Source of the DNA: an uncultured Gemmatimonadota bacterium
GTDB taxonomy: Bacteria > Gemmatimonadota > Gemmatimonadetes > Gemmatimonadales > GWC2-71-9
Assembly (NCBI GenBank): GCA_946887295.1
Contig: CAMPKP010000016.1
Coordinates: forward strand, 1 to 37,089
Direction of reading: 5' to 3'
DNA: 37,089 bases
Numbering within the stretch: the first letter of the stretch is position 1; each line of letters opens with the position of its first letter. Both the position numbers and the translations under genes were made by a program. The notes under the pieces were generated by a model. That model had not been told where the DNA came from. It made no database searches and saw nothing but the letters and a program-made list of their open reading frames with translations. Shown piece by piece: positions 24,746-33,106 of this stretch.

Positions 24746-25807
24746 TCACTCGGCTCGGGGCCACTGCTGCGTGACGCAGTGGAAGGCCCCCAGCCCCCAG
24801 ACCAGATCGGTGCAGTCCATGCCGATGACGTCGCGGTCGGGGAAAAGGCGTTGCAGGGTCGCCTGGGCCTCGGCGTCGCGCTCCGGGTCATAGGTCGGCA
24901 ACAGAACCAGTCCGTTGGCGATGTAGAAGTTCGCGTAGCTCGCCGGCAGCCGCTGGCCGTCGCAGTAGACAGGGCGCGGCATGGGCAGCGTGACCACGCG
25001 CAGCGGTGTTCCGTCCTGATCGCGCATGGCGCGGAGCCGCTCCAGGTTCTCCTGGAGCGGCTCGTAGTTTTCATCGGCCGGATCGGTCTCCACCGCGGTC
25101 ACGACCGTGGTCGGGTCCACGAACCTGGTCAGGTCGTCCACGTGGCCGTCGGTGTCGTCACCCGCGATCCCGTCGCCGAGCCAGAGAATGTTGCTGACGC
25201 CGAGGTGCCCGCGGAGGCGGGCTTCGATGGCCGCGCGGTCGAGGCCGGGATTGCGGTTGGGGTTGAGCAGGCAGGCCTCGGTGGTGAGCAGCGTGCCGCG
25301 CCCGTTCACGTCTATCGAGCCGCCCTCGAGCACCATGCCGGGGTAGTACACCGGGATTCCGTACTCGCGGCCGACGCGGGTCGGGATCACGTCGTCGAGG
25401 TCGTAGGGCGGATACTTGCCGCCCCAGGCGTTGTACTCCCAGTCGAGGATGGCCTGCTCGGTCTTTCCGGGGGAGCGTCGCTGGACGAAGATGGGGCCGT
25501 GGTCGCGGCACCAGGCGTCGTTGGTGGGGTTGTGGTGGAAGAAGATGTTGGCCGGGTCGGCGCCCGCGTCGGCGAGGAGCTCCCGCACCTGCGTCTCCAT
25601 GGCGGGTCCCGAGACGTTGATGTGGACTTCCTCCCGCTCGGCGAGGAGCCGCACCATCCGCGAGAAGATTCCCGGGACCGAGCCGAATCTACCGGGCCAG
25701 GAGGCCTCCTTGTGAGGCCAGCTCAGCCAGGTGCCGCGGTGCGGCTCCCACTCGGCGGGCATGCGGAAGCCCGGTGGGAGCGGGCGAGGATCGGCGCCGT
25801 CGCCCAT
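24746..25807 (-). CDS. aguA: Agmatine deiminase
   Basis: A 353-residue enzyme converting agmatine to N-carbamoylputrescine and ammonia. Family blocks are RMPAEWEPHRGTWLSWPH, NPTNDAWCRDHGPIF, DWEYNAWGGKYPP, LEGGSIDVNGRGTLLTTEACLLN, GDDTDGHVDDLTRF and YANFYIANGLVLLPTY. The catalytic Cys344 lies in GLGAFHCVTQQ; the more usual form of this loop is GGGNIHCITQQ, so the two residues before His differ. The ATG overlaps the stop of aguB by one base (TGATG), so translation is coupled. Together the two enzymes make putrescine from agmatine. Confidence 0.96.
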   Translation of the reverse strand: MGDGADPRPLPPGFRMPAEWEPHRGTWLSWPHKEASWPGRFGSVPGIFSRMVRLLAEREEVHINVSGPAMETQVRELLADAGADPANIFFHHNPTNDAWCRDHGPIFVQRRSPGKTEQAILDWEYNAWGGKYPPYDLDDVIPTRVGREYGIPVYYPGMVLEGGSIDVNGRGTLLTTEACLLNPNRNPGLDRAAIEARLRGHLGVSNILWLGDGIAGDDTDGHVDDLTRFVDPTTVVTAVETDPADENYEPLQENLERLRAMRDQDGTPLRVVTLPMPRPVYCDGQRLPASYANFYIANGLVLLPTYDPERDAEAQATLQRLFPDRDVIGMDCTDLVWGLGAFHCVTQQWPRAE

Positions 25808-26694
25808 CAGTCCAGATAGCGCCGGGTCAGGTCCTGGTACGCGTCGATCCGCCGGTCCCGGAGGAAGGGCCAGTGGGTGCGGCTGGTGTTCACCTTCGAC
25901 AGGTCGCAGGTCGCGGTGAGCACCTCTTCGCCGGTGCCAGCCTTGACCAGGAGCCGGCCGCCGGGATCGGACACGAAGCTCCCGCCCCAGAACTCGATGC
26001 CGCCCCGGGGATCGCCCTCGTGTCCCACTCTATTCACGGCGCAGACGTAGACGCCGTTGGCGATGGCATGGCTGCGCTGGATCGTCTCCCAGGCCGCCTG
26101 CTGCTGGGCTCCGTGCTCCTGCTTCTCCGCCGGCAGCCAGCCGATCGCGGTGGGGTAGAACAGGATCTGCGCGCCGCTCAGGGCCGTGAGGCGCGCGGCC
26201 TCGGGATACCATTGATCCCAGCAGATGAGGACCCCGATCCGCCCGAAGCGGGTGTCCCAGGCCCGGAACCCGAGATCGCCGGGAGTGAAGTAGAACTTCT
26301 CGTAGTACTGAGGGTCGTCGGGAATGTGCATCTTCCGGTACTTTCCGAGGTACCGCCCGTCCGCGTCGAGCACCGCGGCGGTGTTGTGGTAGAGCCCTTC
26401 CGCCCGCTTCTCGAAGAGCGAGGCGACGATCACGACGCCCAGCTCGCCGGCGACCTTCGCCAGCCGTTCGCTCGACGGCCCCGGGACCGGCTCGGCCAGG
26501 TCGAAGTGCCGGTGGTCCTCGGTCTGACAGAAGTACTGGCTTCGGAAGAGCTCCTGAAGGCACACTATCTGGGCGCCCTTGGCGGCCGCGGTCCGAACGC
26601 CCTCGATCGCCTTCTCGAGATTTTCGTCGGGATCGAGAGTGCAGCTCATCTGCACGAGGCCGAGCGTCACCGAGGTCTTGCCGGATGTACTCAT
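25807..26694 (-). CDS. aguB: N-carbamoylputrescine amidase
   Basis: A 295-residue nitrilase-superfamily enzyme hydrolysing N-carbamoylputrescine to putrescine, CO2 and ammonia. The catalytic triad is visible: Glu48 (CLQELFRSQYFC), Lys120 (YRKMHIPDDP) and Cys157 (LICWDQWYPEAAR). FYPTAIGW and WPFLRDRRIDAY at the C-terminus are typical of plant and bacterial carbamoylputrescine amidases. It precedes aguA and overlaps it by one base. No Shine-Dalgarno precedes the ATG; a TATCTT hexamer ends seven bases before it, which suggests a leaderless transcript. Confidence 0.95.
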   Translation of the reverse strand: MSTSGKTSVTLGLVQMSCTLDPDENLEKAIEGVRTAAAKGAQIVCLQELFRSQYFCQTEDHRHFDLAEPVPGPSSERLAKVAGELGVVIVASLFEKRAEGLYHNTAAVLDADGRYLGKYRKMHIPDDPQYYEKFYFTPGDLGFRAWDTRFGRIGVLICWDQWYPEAARLTALSGAQILFYPTAIGWLPAEKQEHGAQQQAAWETIQRSHAIANGVYVCAVNRVGHEGDPRGGIEFWGGSFVSDPGGRLLVKAGTGEEVLTATCDLSKVNTSRTHWPFLRDRRIDAYQDLTRRYLD

Positions 26695-26701
26695 GACGGT
26701 G

Positions 26702-26707
26702 AAGATA
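26702..26707 (-). promoter_or_regulatory. Candidate -10 of a leaderless aguB transcript
   Basis: On the minus strand TATCTT lies seven bases before the aguB ATG, so transcription would begin at or next to the start codon. The -35 match is poor. Confidence 0.3.
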
Positions 26708-26769
26708 ATGCCCGGCGACGCCCCGGGCAGTCGCCGGCGTGATCCAGGTCACTCGCGGTACATGGCGAA

Positions 26770-26791
26770 GGGCGCGGCGGCCGCCGCGCCC
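26770..26791. promoter_or_regulatory. 22-bp perfect GC palindrome between divergent genes
   Basis: An 11+11 perfect palindrome centred at 26780/26781, made only of G and C, lies between aguB (leftward) and the cytochrome gene (rightward). With no loop, it is a better candidate for a protein site than for an RNA hairpin. Confidence 0.4.
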
Positions 26792-26853
26792 ACCAGGGTA
26801 GTGTGCCTGCTGGCCCCCGTTGAGCTGCAACCTACGAAAGGAATACGAGGATC

Positions 26854-27618
26854 ATGAGATCGGCTTCGTACGAGGTGCGGGATGCCGGCCGTCGGGCCGG
26901 GCGGTGGGCGGTCATCGCGACGCTGGCTCTCCTCGCCGGGTGTACCGGCGAGCGCCGGGAATCGTCGGCTGCCGGCAACGCGGGCGCTGCGGTTACCGAC
27001 AGTGTGCCGACGACGACCGATACCGCGCGGACAGCCGCCGCGGATTCGGCCGGCGCCACCCAGACCGACACGGCGACCGGCACGACGGCCGCAGCCGACA
27101 CGACGACCGGCACGGCGGCCGCAGCCGACACTCCGGCGGCAGGCCTTGCCAGGGACACCGCTGCCGCGCAGCAGGCCCGGCGTCCGGCAGCACCGGACAC
27201 TCCCACGACGGCCGCGACGCAGGACACCGGCGGTCAGGGCGGGGCCACCGGAGAGACCGCGACCACCGAGGCCCCCATGCGCGACGCATACCATCAGGCA
27301 CCCCGGGACACCGTGGATGCGGACACGTACGATGGCTGGAAGCAGTACAATCTCAATTGCGCGCGCTGTCACGGCGAGGACGTGCTGGGCTCCACCATCG
27401 CGCCGCATCTGGTCATGTCCCTCAAGCCCGACGGTCCGATCAACACCCAGGAATTGTTCGTCCAGGTCGTCTGCGCGGGGCGCCCGGCGAAGGGCATGCC
27501 GTCGTGGTGCGCGCTGGGGATGGATCCCGCGACGATCAACAAGATCTACGCCTACGTGAAGGGCAGAAGCGAGGGCAAGATCGGCCCCGGTCGCCCGGCA
27601 CGGAAACCGGAAGGCTGA
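26854..27618 (+). CDS. c-type cytochrome lipoprotein with long Thr/Ala linker
   Basis: A 254-residue lipoprotein electron carrier. The lipobox is LAGC (about Cys29). Residues 35-150 are a low-complexity Thr/Ala/Asp/Gly tether. A single cytochrome c domain follows: heme-binding C169-A-R-C172-H173 and likely axial Met215 (AKGMPSW). The domain is short, as in class I cytochromes of the CccA type. A GAGG-containing stretch precedes the ATG. A second, soluble cytochrome with the same CARCH motif follows eight bases later. The two extra cysteines around the Met loop (VVCAGR, SWCALG) could form a disulfide. It probably passes electrons in the periplasm; partners are not in the window. Confidence 0.88.
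   Translation: MRSASYEVRDAGRRAGRWAVIATLALLAGCTGERRESSAAGNAGAAVTDSVPTTTDTARTAAADSAGATQTDTATGTTAAADTTTGTAAAADTPAAGLARDTAAAQQARRPAAPDTPTTAATQDTGGQGGATGETATTEAPMRDAYHQAPRDTVDADTYDGWKQYNLNCARCHGEDVLGSTIAPHLVMSLKPDGPINTQELFVQVVCAGRPAKGMPSWCALGMDPATINKIYAYVKGRSEGKIGPGRPARKPEG
27071..27130 (+). repeat. 30-bp tandem duplication inside the cytochrome linker
   Basis: Two adjacent 30-base units (27071-27100 and 27101-27130) differ at two positions. They encode ten-residue repeats of the Thr/Ala tether and keep the reading frame. Confidence 0.85.
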
Positions 27619-27626
27619 GCGAGCCT

Positions 27627-28007
27627 ATGAGACCGTTCACCCTCTCCTGTGTCCTGGTTCTGTGCGTCGGCGCCGCTGGTCGGCTCGAGGCCCAGGAGGG
27701 AGCAGCCGTGAGCGCCGCGGAGTACGAAGGATGGAGGCAATACAGCGTTCATTGCGCTCGCTGTCACGGTCAGGACGCACTCCCGAACCCGGTGGCGGCC
27801 AACCTCCTGGTGAGCCTGGCACCCGGAGGCCCGATGGCGAGCCAGGAGGCCTTCGCGGGTGTGGTGCTGAAGGGCCGGCCGGAGCGCGGCATGCCGGCCT
27901 TCGAAGGAGTTCTGAGCCAGGAGCAGGTCGGCGCCATCTACGCCTACCTGAAGGGCCGGGCGGAGAAGCGGATTCCGCCCGGCCGGCCGAAACAGCCGGC
28001 GGACTAG
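27627..28007 (+). CDS. Small periplasmic c-type cytochrome
   Basis: A 126-residue exported cytochrome. A signal peptide (about 1-23, ending LEAQ) precedes one heme domain with C43-A-R-C46-H47 and likely axial Met89 (ERGMPAF). The domain closely resembles that of the upstream lipoprotein (EYEGWRQYSVHCARCHG against TYDGWKQYNLNCARCHG), so the pair arose by duplication. It lacks the tether. The ATG follows the upstream stop by eight bases. Its last bases overlap by four the stop of the GH57 gene on the opposite strand. Confidence 0.9.
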   Translation: MRPFTLSCVLVLCVGAAGRLEAQEGAAVSAAEYEGWRQYSVHCARCHGQDALPNPVAANLLVSLAPGGPMASQEAFAGVVLKGRPERGMPAFEGVLSQEQVGAIYAYLKGRAEKRIPPGRPKQPAD

Positions 28008-29935
28008 GCCGGCGGGCGAATCACCACGGCCGCCTCGCCGAGGCGGACCGGCCACCGGAGCGTGAGTGAGTCGCCCTGCCTGGTGCGGTCGAGGCCCCGC
28101 TCCGATTTCGCGACCGTCTCGATGGCGAAGCGCCACGGCTCCGCGGCCGGCGTGCTCTCCGGCTCGAGGGACCCGGCGAGCGAGATCTCGGTGGAGAAGA
28201 GGTCGTCCGCCTCCGAGGCTCCGGGGTCCCAGGCGTAGCGGACCGTCATCTCTCCCGTGCTGCTGAACCGGATGAGCTTCGACAGCCGCCCGGGCCCCTC
28301 TCCGGTGGCGCAGGCGATCTCCAGGGCCCCACGCCGCCGTTGCACCGCGTAGTCGAACCGCGCACGGGCCCACGAGTGCACCGGGCTATACTCGCCCCTC
28401 GCGTATTCCTCGAGTCCCAGCGTGCGCGGAAGGATGCGCTCCAGGAGCAGCGCCCGATCCTCGTGGTCCAGCGGCGGACGCACGTCCAGCCGTATCCCCT
28501 CCTCGATCTCGTGGATGCTCGCGGCTCCCGCCTCGCCCTGCGCGTCGTGCGCGCCCCGCTCCAGGGCGAGGTCGTGGTAGGCCTCCCGCCTCCGGGTGAG
28601 CACGTTGGCGTAGTTGATCCCGCTGCGGAACAGCGTGTACTCCTCGACGGCGGCGCCGCGGACCGGGCTCACGATCGCCGAGAACGACTCGGAGTGCACC
28701 CAGATCTCCGGGTGCCCGTCGCAGTCGAAGTCGAGCACCTCCCAGGCCAGACCCTTGCCCCGGCGGAGCTCCGCCTCGGCGAGCGCGAGCTCGCGCCAGA
28801 CGGCATCGCGCAGGTGCGGGAGGTACAGGCCGCCGAAGACGCCGTGCCAGTAGGCATCGTTGCACTGGGCGCGGCCGATCGCGCGGCGCGCCTCGGCGGG
28901 GTTCCCCCTGCGACGGCAGAGCGCGGAGAGCGCCTGCATCTTCTTGTGCATCCGGTTCGACTCGGAGTATTTCACGAAGAAGTTGAGCCAGTGCGCGCCG
29001 CGCACGAGGGCGCCGTCCGGCCCGGCCATGCGAGCCTCGCCCAGGTCGCGCTGGAGCCGGGCGAGCCGGAGCGCCGCGTCCGGCGGGAGCGCCCAGCTCT
29101 CCATCTCGGTGTACGAGGCGGTGGGCAGGTAGGCCAGTCCGTTGCTGGGCACCTCGGTGAGCGCTTCGTCGAGCCGGCTCAACTTCACCTCCCCGCTCTC
29201 CACCAGCCCGCCGACGATCCCCATGAACCGATCGAGCCAGCCGCGCTCGTACACCCACTCCCTGGTGCCGGGCCAGCCGCCGAACTTCTCGCCATCGTCG
29301 GCGAGCACCGCCAGACGGTGGCCCGCTTCCCGCAGCTCGCCGAGATACCGCGCCGTCTCCTCCGGTGGCTGAAACGGTATCAGATAGCGCAGCCGCTGGT
29401 CGATCGGGAACAGGGCCAGCCGCCGCCCGTCGCTCTCGGTCCAGAACGGCGCGTGGAGCTGCTCGCTCTCGAAGCCGGTGACGAGGAAGTGACGGTCGTC
29501 CACCAGCGCGTAGCGCACGCCGGCATCGGCCAGGTCCGCGGCGAGCTCCGGCTCCCATACGCGCTCCGTGAGCCAGAGCCCCCGGGCATCCACGCCGAAC
29601 CGTCGCCGCACGGCCTCGTGCATCCACCCGATCTGCTCGATCCGGTCGGGCCGGGGCAGCGAGGCCAGCACCGGCTCGTAGAAGCCGGCGAGCAGGATCT
29701 CGATCTTCCCGTCGGCCGCCAGGGTCCCGAGCCGGTCGAGGTACGCCGGCTCGTGGCGCTCCAGCCACTCGAGCAGCGGCCCCGAGAGATGGAGCACGAC
29801 CGGGAGAAACCCGCGCCCCGCGAGCCGGTCGAGCAGGGGCCGGTAGACGTCCTCCACGTGCTGGGCGAAGACGTGGTCGAAGTTGCCGACCGGCTGGTGG
29901 AGATGGAGCCCGAAGACGAACCGGATCGGAGCCAT
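28004..29935 (-). CDS. GH57 4-alpha-glucanotransferase
   Basis: A 643-residue glycoside hydrolase family 57 enzyme transferring alpha-1,4-glucan chains. The N-terminus has HLHQPVGNFDHVF. The nucleophile is Glu124 (GLWLTERVWEPEL) and the acid/base is Asp214 (LADDGEKFGGWPGT), matching the E123/D214 positions of the Thermococcus litoralis enzyme. The C-terminal half (from about 390) is the beta-rich DUF1925/DUF1926-type region, with NDAYWHGVFGGLYLPHLRD. An alpha-amylase activity cannot be excluded. It is last in the glucan operon, six bases after the branching enzyme. Confidence 0.92.
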   Translation of the reverse strand: MAPIRFVFGLHLHQPVGNFDHVFAQHVEDVYRPLLDRLAGRGFLPVVLHLSGPLLEWLERHEPAYLDRLGTLAADGKIEILLAGFYEPVLASLPRPDRIEQIGWMHEAVRRRFGVDARGLWLTERVWEPELAADLADAGVRYALVDDRHFLVTGFESEQLHAPFWTESDGRRLALFPIDQRLRYLIPFQPPEETARYLGELREAGHRLAVLADDGEKFGGWPGTREWVYERGWLDRFMGIVGGLVESGEVKLSRLDEALTEVPSNGLAYLPTASYTEMESWALPPDAALRLARLQRDLGEARMAGPDGALVRGAHWLNFFVKYSESNRMHKKMQALSALCRRRGNPAEARRAIGRAQCNDAYWHGVFGGLYLPHLRDAVWRELALAEAELRRGKGLAWEVLDFDCDGHPEIWVHSESFSAIVSPVRGAAVEEYTLFRSGINYANVLTRRREAYHDLALERGAHDAQGEAGAASIHEIEEGIRLDVRPPLDHEDRALLLERILPRTLGLEEYARGEYSPVHSWARARFDYAVQRRRGALEIACATGEGPGRLSKLIRFSSTGEMTVRYAWDPGASEADDLFSTEISLAGSLEPESTPAAEPWRFAIETVAKSERGLDRTRQGDSLTLRWPVRLGEAAVVIRPPA

Positions 29936-29941
29936 GGAGCG

Positions 29942-31606
29942 TCAATCCACCGCGAGTGAGCGAGAGCCGCCGAGCGCCGCCGCCACCGCGGGGAGGACGT
30001 CGGGAAAGACCTGGTCGCGCCGGGCCAGCTCCTCGGCGCGCGACTGCGCCTGCGCCAGCCGGTCCCCGGCCTCGGGGGCCAGGGCATCGAGCAGCGACTG
30101 GGCGTCGTCGCAGTGCTCCCGGAAGCGCCGCTCGGCGTAGTCCGACGCCGCGCCGGTGGAGATGATGAACTGCCAGTCGGAGGCCTGGGCCAGGAGCAGC
30201 TCCCGCGCCGCCTGCTCGAGGACGGGCCGGGCCGCAGGCTCGGCGAGGGCCGCGGGCGCGACGTCCCAGAAGGTCTCCTCCAGCGGCCAGAGGCGCTCCC
30301 AGGTCCAGACCGTCGCGTCGTTGAGCCACATGCTGAAGTCGCCGTTGGCGCCCCACGAGCCGGAGGGGAAGCGAACCGGCTGCCGGGCCGGGTGCTCGGC
30401 GAGGTGGCGGGACGCGGTGACCGGCCGGATGCCCCGAGGCTCGCGGGCCACGGCGCGGTAGACCGAGCCGAGCCAGTCGGGGCCCTCGAACCACCAGTGT
30501 CCGAACAGCTCGGTGTCGAAGGGGGCGACGATGACGCCGTCGCGCCGCTCCCGCTCGCTTTCGGCGATCTCCCCGAGGAGTCCCGCGAAATGCTCGGCAT
30601 GGTCCCGGGCCCGGCGGAGCGCGGTGTCGGGGTCGTACGGCTCCTTGCCGCCGAGGTCCACGTCGCTCCCCGTCACCCGCCAGAGCTTGAGGCCTCCGGG
30701 CCAGCGCATCTTGTGGAACTCGAGGTAGGATCCGTCGCCGGGATAGCCCTGGAACCGGCTCCACACCTGCATCGACGAGCGCGGATCCCGCACCAGCGCG
30801 GCCACACCCTCGGCGGCTCGGGGGTGCGCGACCTGGTACGCCTTGTAGGGGGAGCGATGTACCATGCCGACCGCGGAATCACCGGGATCGCCATAGATGC
30901 CGAGCGGGCGTCCGGCGGATGCCATATGCGAGTCCGCGAAGAAATACCGGAACCGCGCATCGCTCAGGTGCTCCTCGATTCCGCGGCGGATGCCGGCGCG
31001 CGGAGCGGTCGGCCACGGGTGCCATGCGCCCCGGGGGCGGTAGGCGCACTCGGGGAGCCACACGCCTTCGGACGCGCGGCCGAAGAGTCGGCGGTGCTCG
31101 GCCCGGCCGACCGCGAGCTGGAGCCGGATGCTCTCGTCACGGGCGAGCAGCGGGAGGAAGCCGTGGGTCGCCGCGGACGTGATGATCTCGAGCCGGCCGT
31201 CGTCCTGCAGCGACCGAAGCGCGGCGAGGATGTCGCCGCCGATGGCGTGGTAGAGGGCGCGGAGCCGGCCGACACGCTCGCGCCAGAAGTCCACCACCGG
31301 GAGCAGGTGGCCTTCCCCCGTCGTGGCGAGCGAGGCGGGGGCCTCGTCACAGGCGAGGAGGCGCTGGGCGAAGAACGCCTCCATCTCCGCCACGAAGGCC
31401 GGGCTCGCGAGCTGGTTCGCGAGCACGGGCGTGACGCCGATGGTGAGGGGAGCGGGGACGCCTTCCGCCTCGAGGCCGCGCAGCACCTCGATCAGCGGGA
31501 GGTAGGTGTCGAGTGCGGCCTCGCAGAGCCAGTCGCTGCCATGCGGCCAGCGGCCGTGATGCAGCACGTAGGGGAGGTGGCTGTGGAGCGCGAGCGCGAA
31601 GTCCAT
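29942..31606 (-). CDS. GH57 1,4-alpha-glucan branching enzyme
   Basis: A 554-residue enzyme introducing alpha-1,6 branches into glycogen. The N-terminus is MDFALALHSHLPYVLHHGRWPHG, typical of the GH57 branching group. The nucleophile is Glu186 (GVWLPECAYRPRG) and the acid/base is Asp364 (VAPFDTELFGHWWFEGP). A C-terminal helical DUF1957-type part contains WLNDATVWTWERLW and DWQFIISTGAASDYAERRF, where Trp residues shape substrate binding. The ATG at 31606 gives the exact family N-terminus. It lies 11 bp after glgA. This type replaces the GH13 GlgB in thermophiles and several bacterial phyla. Confidence 0.94.
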   Translation of the reverse strand: MDFALALHSHLPYVLHHGRWPHGSDWLCEAALDTYLPLIEVLRGLEAEGVPAPLTIGVTPVLANQLASPAFVAEMEAFFAQRLLACDEAPASLATTGEGHLLPVVDFWRERVGRLRALYHAIGGDILAALRSLQDDGRLEIITSAATHGFLPLLARDESIRLQLAVGRAEHRRLFGRASEGVWLPECAYRPRGAWHPWPTAPRAGIRRGIEEHLSDARFRYFFADSHMASAGRPLGIYGDPGDSAVGMVHRSPYKAYQVAHPRAAEGVAALVRDPRSSMQVWSRFQGYPGDGSYLEFHKMRWPGGLKLWRVTGSDVDLGGKEPYDPDTALRRARDHAEHFAGLLGEIAESERERRDGVIVAPFDTELFGHWWFEGPDWLGSVYRAVAREPRGIRPVTASRHLAEHPARQPVRFPSGSWGANGDFSMWLNDATVWTWERLWPLEETFWDVAPAALAEPAARPVLEQAARELLLAQASDWQFIISTGAASDYAERRFREHCDDAQSLLDALAPEAGDRLAQAQSRAEELARRDQVFPDVLPAVAAALGGSRSLAVD

Positions 31607-31617
31607 GGGGCGGCCGC

Positions 31618-33096
31618 CTATCGCATCGCGGCGTGGGCGATCGCGCGGCGGTACACCTCGAGGTACTGGTCCACCGAGCGCTCCCAGCCGAAGTCGCGGG
31701 CCATGGCGCGGCGCATCATCGCCTGCCACTTGGGTTGGTCACCGTAGGCGCGCAGCGCGCGGAACCCGGCCTCCTGAAACGCCTCGGACATGTACCCGTC
31801 GAACGTGAATCCCGTGACGCCGTCCTCGACCGTGTCGGCGAGCCCGCCGACACGGCGCACGACCGGCGGCGCGCCGTAGCGCTGGGCTCGCATCTGGGTG
31901 AGCCCGCAGGGCTCGTACAGCGACGGCATGAGGAAGATGTCGGCCCCGGCCATGAGCCGGTGCTCCAGCCGATCGGTGAAGTCGAGCTGGACCCCGATCC
32001 GGTTGGGGGCCGAGCTGGCCAGCTCGACCAGCGCGCGCTCGTACCTCGGATCGCCGCTGCCCAGGAAGACGAACTGCGCGTCGCCGCCGAGGAGCTCGCG
32101 GGCGCCGAGGATGAGATCGAGCCCCTTCTGGGTGACCAGCCGCCCGGTCATTCCGAAGAGGGGTGCGCGTCGCCGCTGGGGCAGTCCGAACGAGCGCTGG
32201 AGCGCCGCCTTGCAGCGCCGTTTTCCCTCCAGCTTCTCGGCCGAGTACTGGGCGGTGATCTGGGTGTCGGTGGCGGGGTTCCAGATCCGCTGATCGATCC
32301 CGTTGAGCACCCCGACCAGCCGGTCGCCCAGCGCCACGAAGACATCGTGAAGGCCGAAGCCGCCGCCCGGGGTGCGAAGCTCCTTGGCCTGGGTCGGGCT
32401 CACGGTCGTCACCGAGTCGGCGAAGATCAGGCCGCCCTTCAGGAAGTTCACCTTGCCGTACCACTCGAGCTGCTGCCAGTTGTAGAGCGCCCACGGCAGA
32501 CCGATCTCCGGCATCACCTCGGGGCCGAAATGCCCCTGGTAGCCGGGATTGTGGACCGACAGGACGGTCGTCGCGTTCCCGGCATGGCGCTCGGCGGCGA
32601 GGGTGGTGCGGAGATAGACCGGGGCGAGCGCGGTGTGCCAGTCGTGAGCGTGGAGGAGGACCGGCCCCTTCACCAGGCGGGGAAGGACGGTCACCGCGGC
32701 CAGCGCGAAGAAGGCGAACCGCCGGTGGTTGTCGGTGTAGTCGGCGCCGCCCTCGCCGTAGATGCCGGGTCGGTTGAAGTACTCGAGATGCTCCAGGAAG
32801 TACACCTTCGGGCCGGTCGTGGGTCCCGCGACCCGGAAGACGCGGGCTTCCTCGTGCCGGGGGCCGACCGCCACCACGAACGGCGGCCCGACCGGCTCGA
32901 GATCGGGGTCCTCGTCCCGCACGCTGCGGTAGAGCGGGAGGATGGCGGTGACGTCGAGCCCGGCCGCGTGCTGGAAGTTGGCCAGTCCCGCGACCGCCTC
33001 GGCCAGGCCGCCGGTGCGGGCGTAGGGGAAGTACTCCGCCGCCACGTGGACGATGCCAACGGGCTCGTCGCCCCGTGCGGTCACCAGGTTCGCCAT
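31618..33096 (-). CDS. glgA: Glycogen synthase (GT5)
   Basis: A 492-residue GT-B enzyme extending alpha-1,4-glucan from an NDP-glucose donor. The N-terminal domain has VHVAAEYFPYARTGGLAEAV, VYFLEHLEYFNRPGIYG, HAHDWHTALAPVYLR and VLSVHNPGYQGHF. The C-terminal domain has GRLVTQKGLDLI, the catalytic-site MPSLYEPCGLTQM and GGLADTVEDGVTGF. The donor-contact motif KXGGL reads R27-T-G-G-L here, Arg for Lys. ATG at 33096 has GAGG eight bases upstream. It follows glgP by ten bases and precedes the branching enzyme. No glgC is present in the window. Confidence 0.95.
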   Translation of the reverse strand: MANLVTARGDEPVGIVHVAAEYFPYARTGGLAEAVAGLANFQHAAGLDVTAILPLYRSVRDEDPDLEPVGPPFVVAVGPRHEEARVFRVAGPTTGPKVYFLEHLEYFNRPGIYGEGGADYTDNHRRFAFFALAAVTVLPRLVKGPVLLHAHDWHTALAPVYLRTTLAAERHAGNATTVLSVHNPGYQGHFGPEVMPEIGLPWALYNWQQLEWYGKVNFLKGGLIFADSVTTVSPTQAKELRTPGGGFGLHDVFVALGDRLVGVLNGIDQRIWNPATDTQITAQYSAEKLEGKRRCKAALQRSFGLPQRRRAPLFGMTGRLVTQKGLDLILGARELLGGDAQFVFLGSGDPRYERALVELASSAPNRIGVQLDFTDRLEHRLMAGADIFLMPSLYEPCGLTQMRAQRYGAPPVVRRVGGLADTVEDGVTGFTFDGYMSEAFQEAGFRALRAYGDQPKWQAMMRRAMARDFGWERSVDQYLEVYRRAIAHAAMR

Positions 33097-33106
33097 CCGT
33101 CGTGCC

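Noticed and set aside
28340..29959. Long open frame antisense to the GH57 glucanotransferase
   Set aside because: His/Arg/Pro-rich shadow without motifs; the minus strand carries both catalytic residues in the right places.
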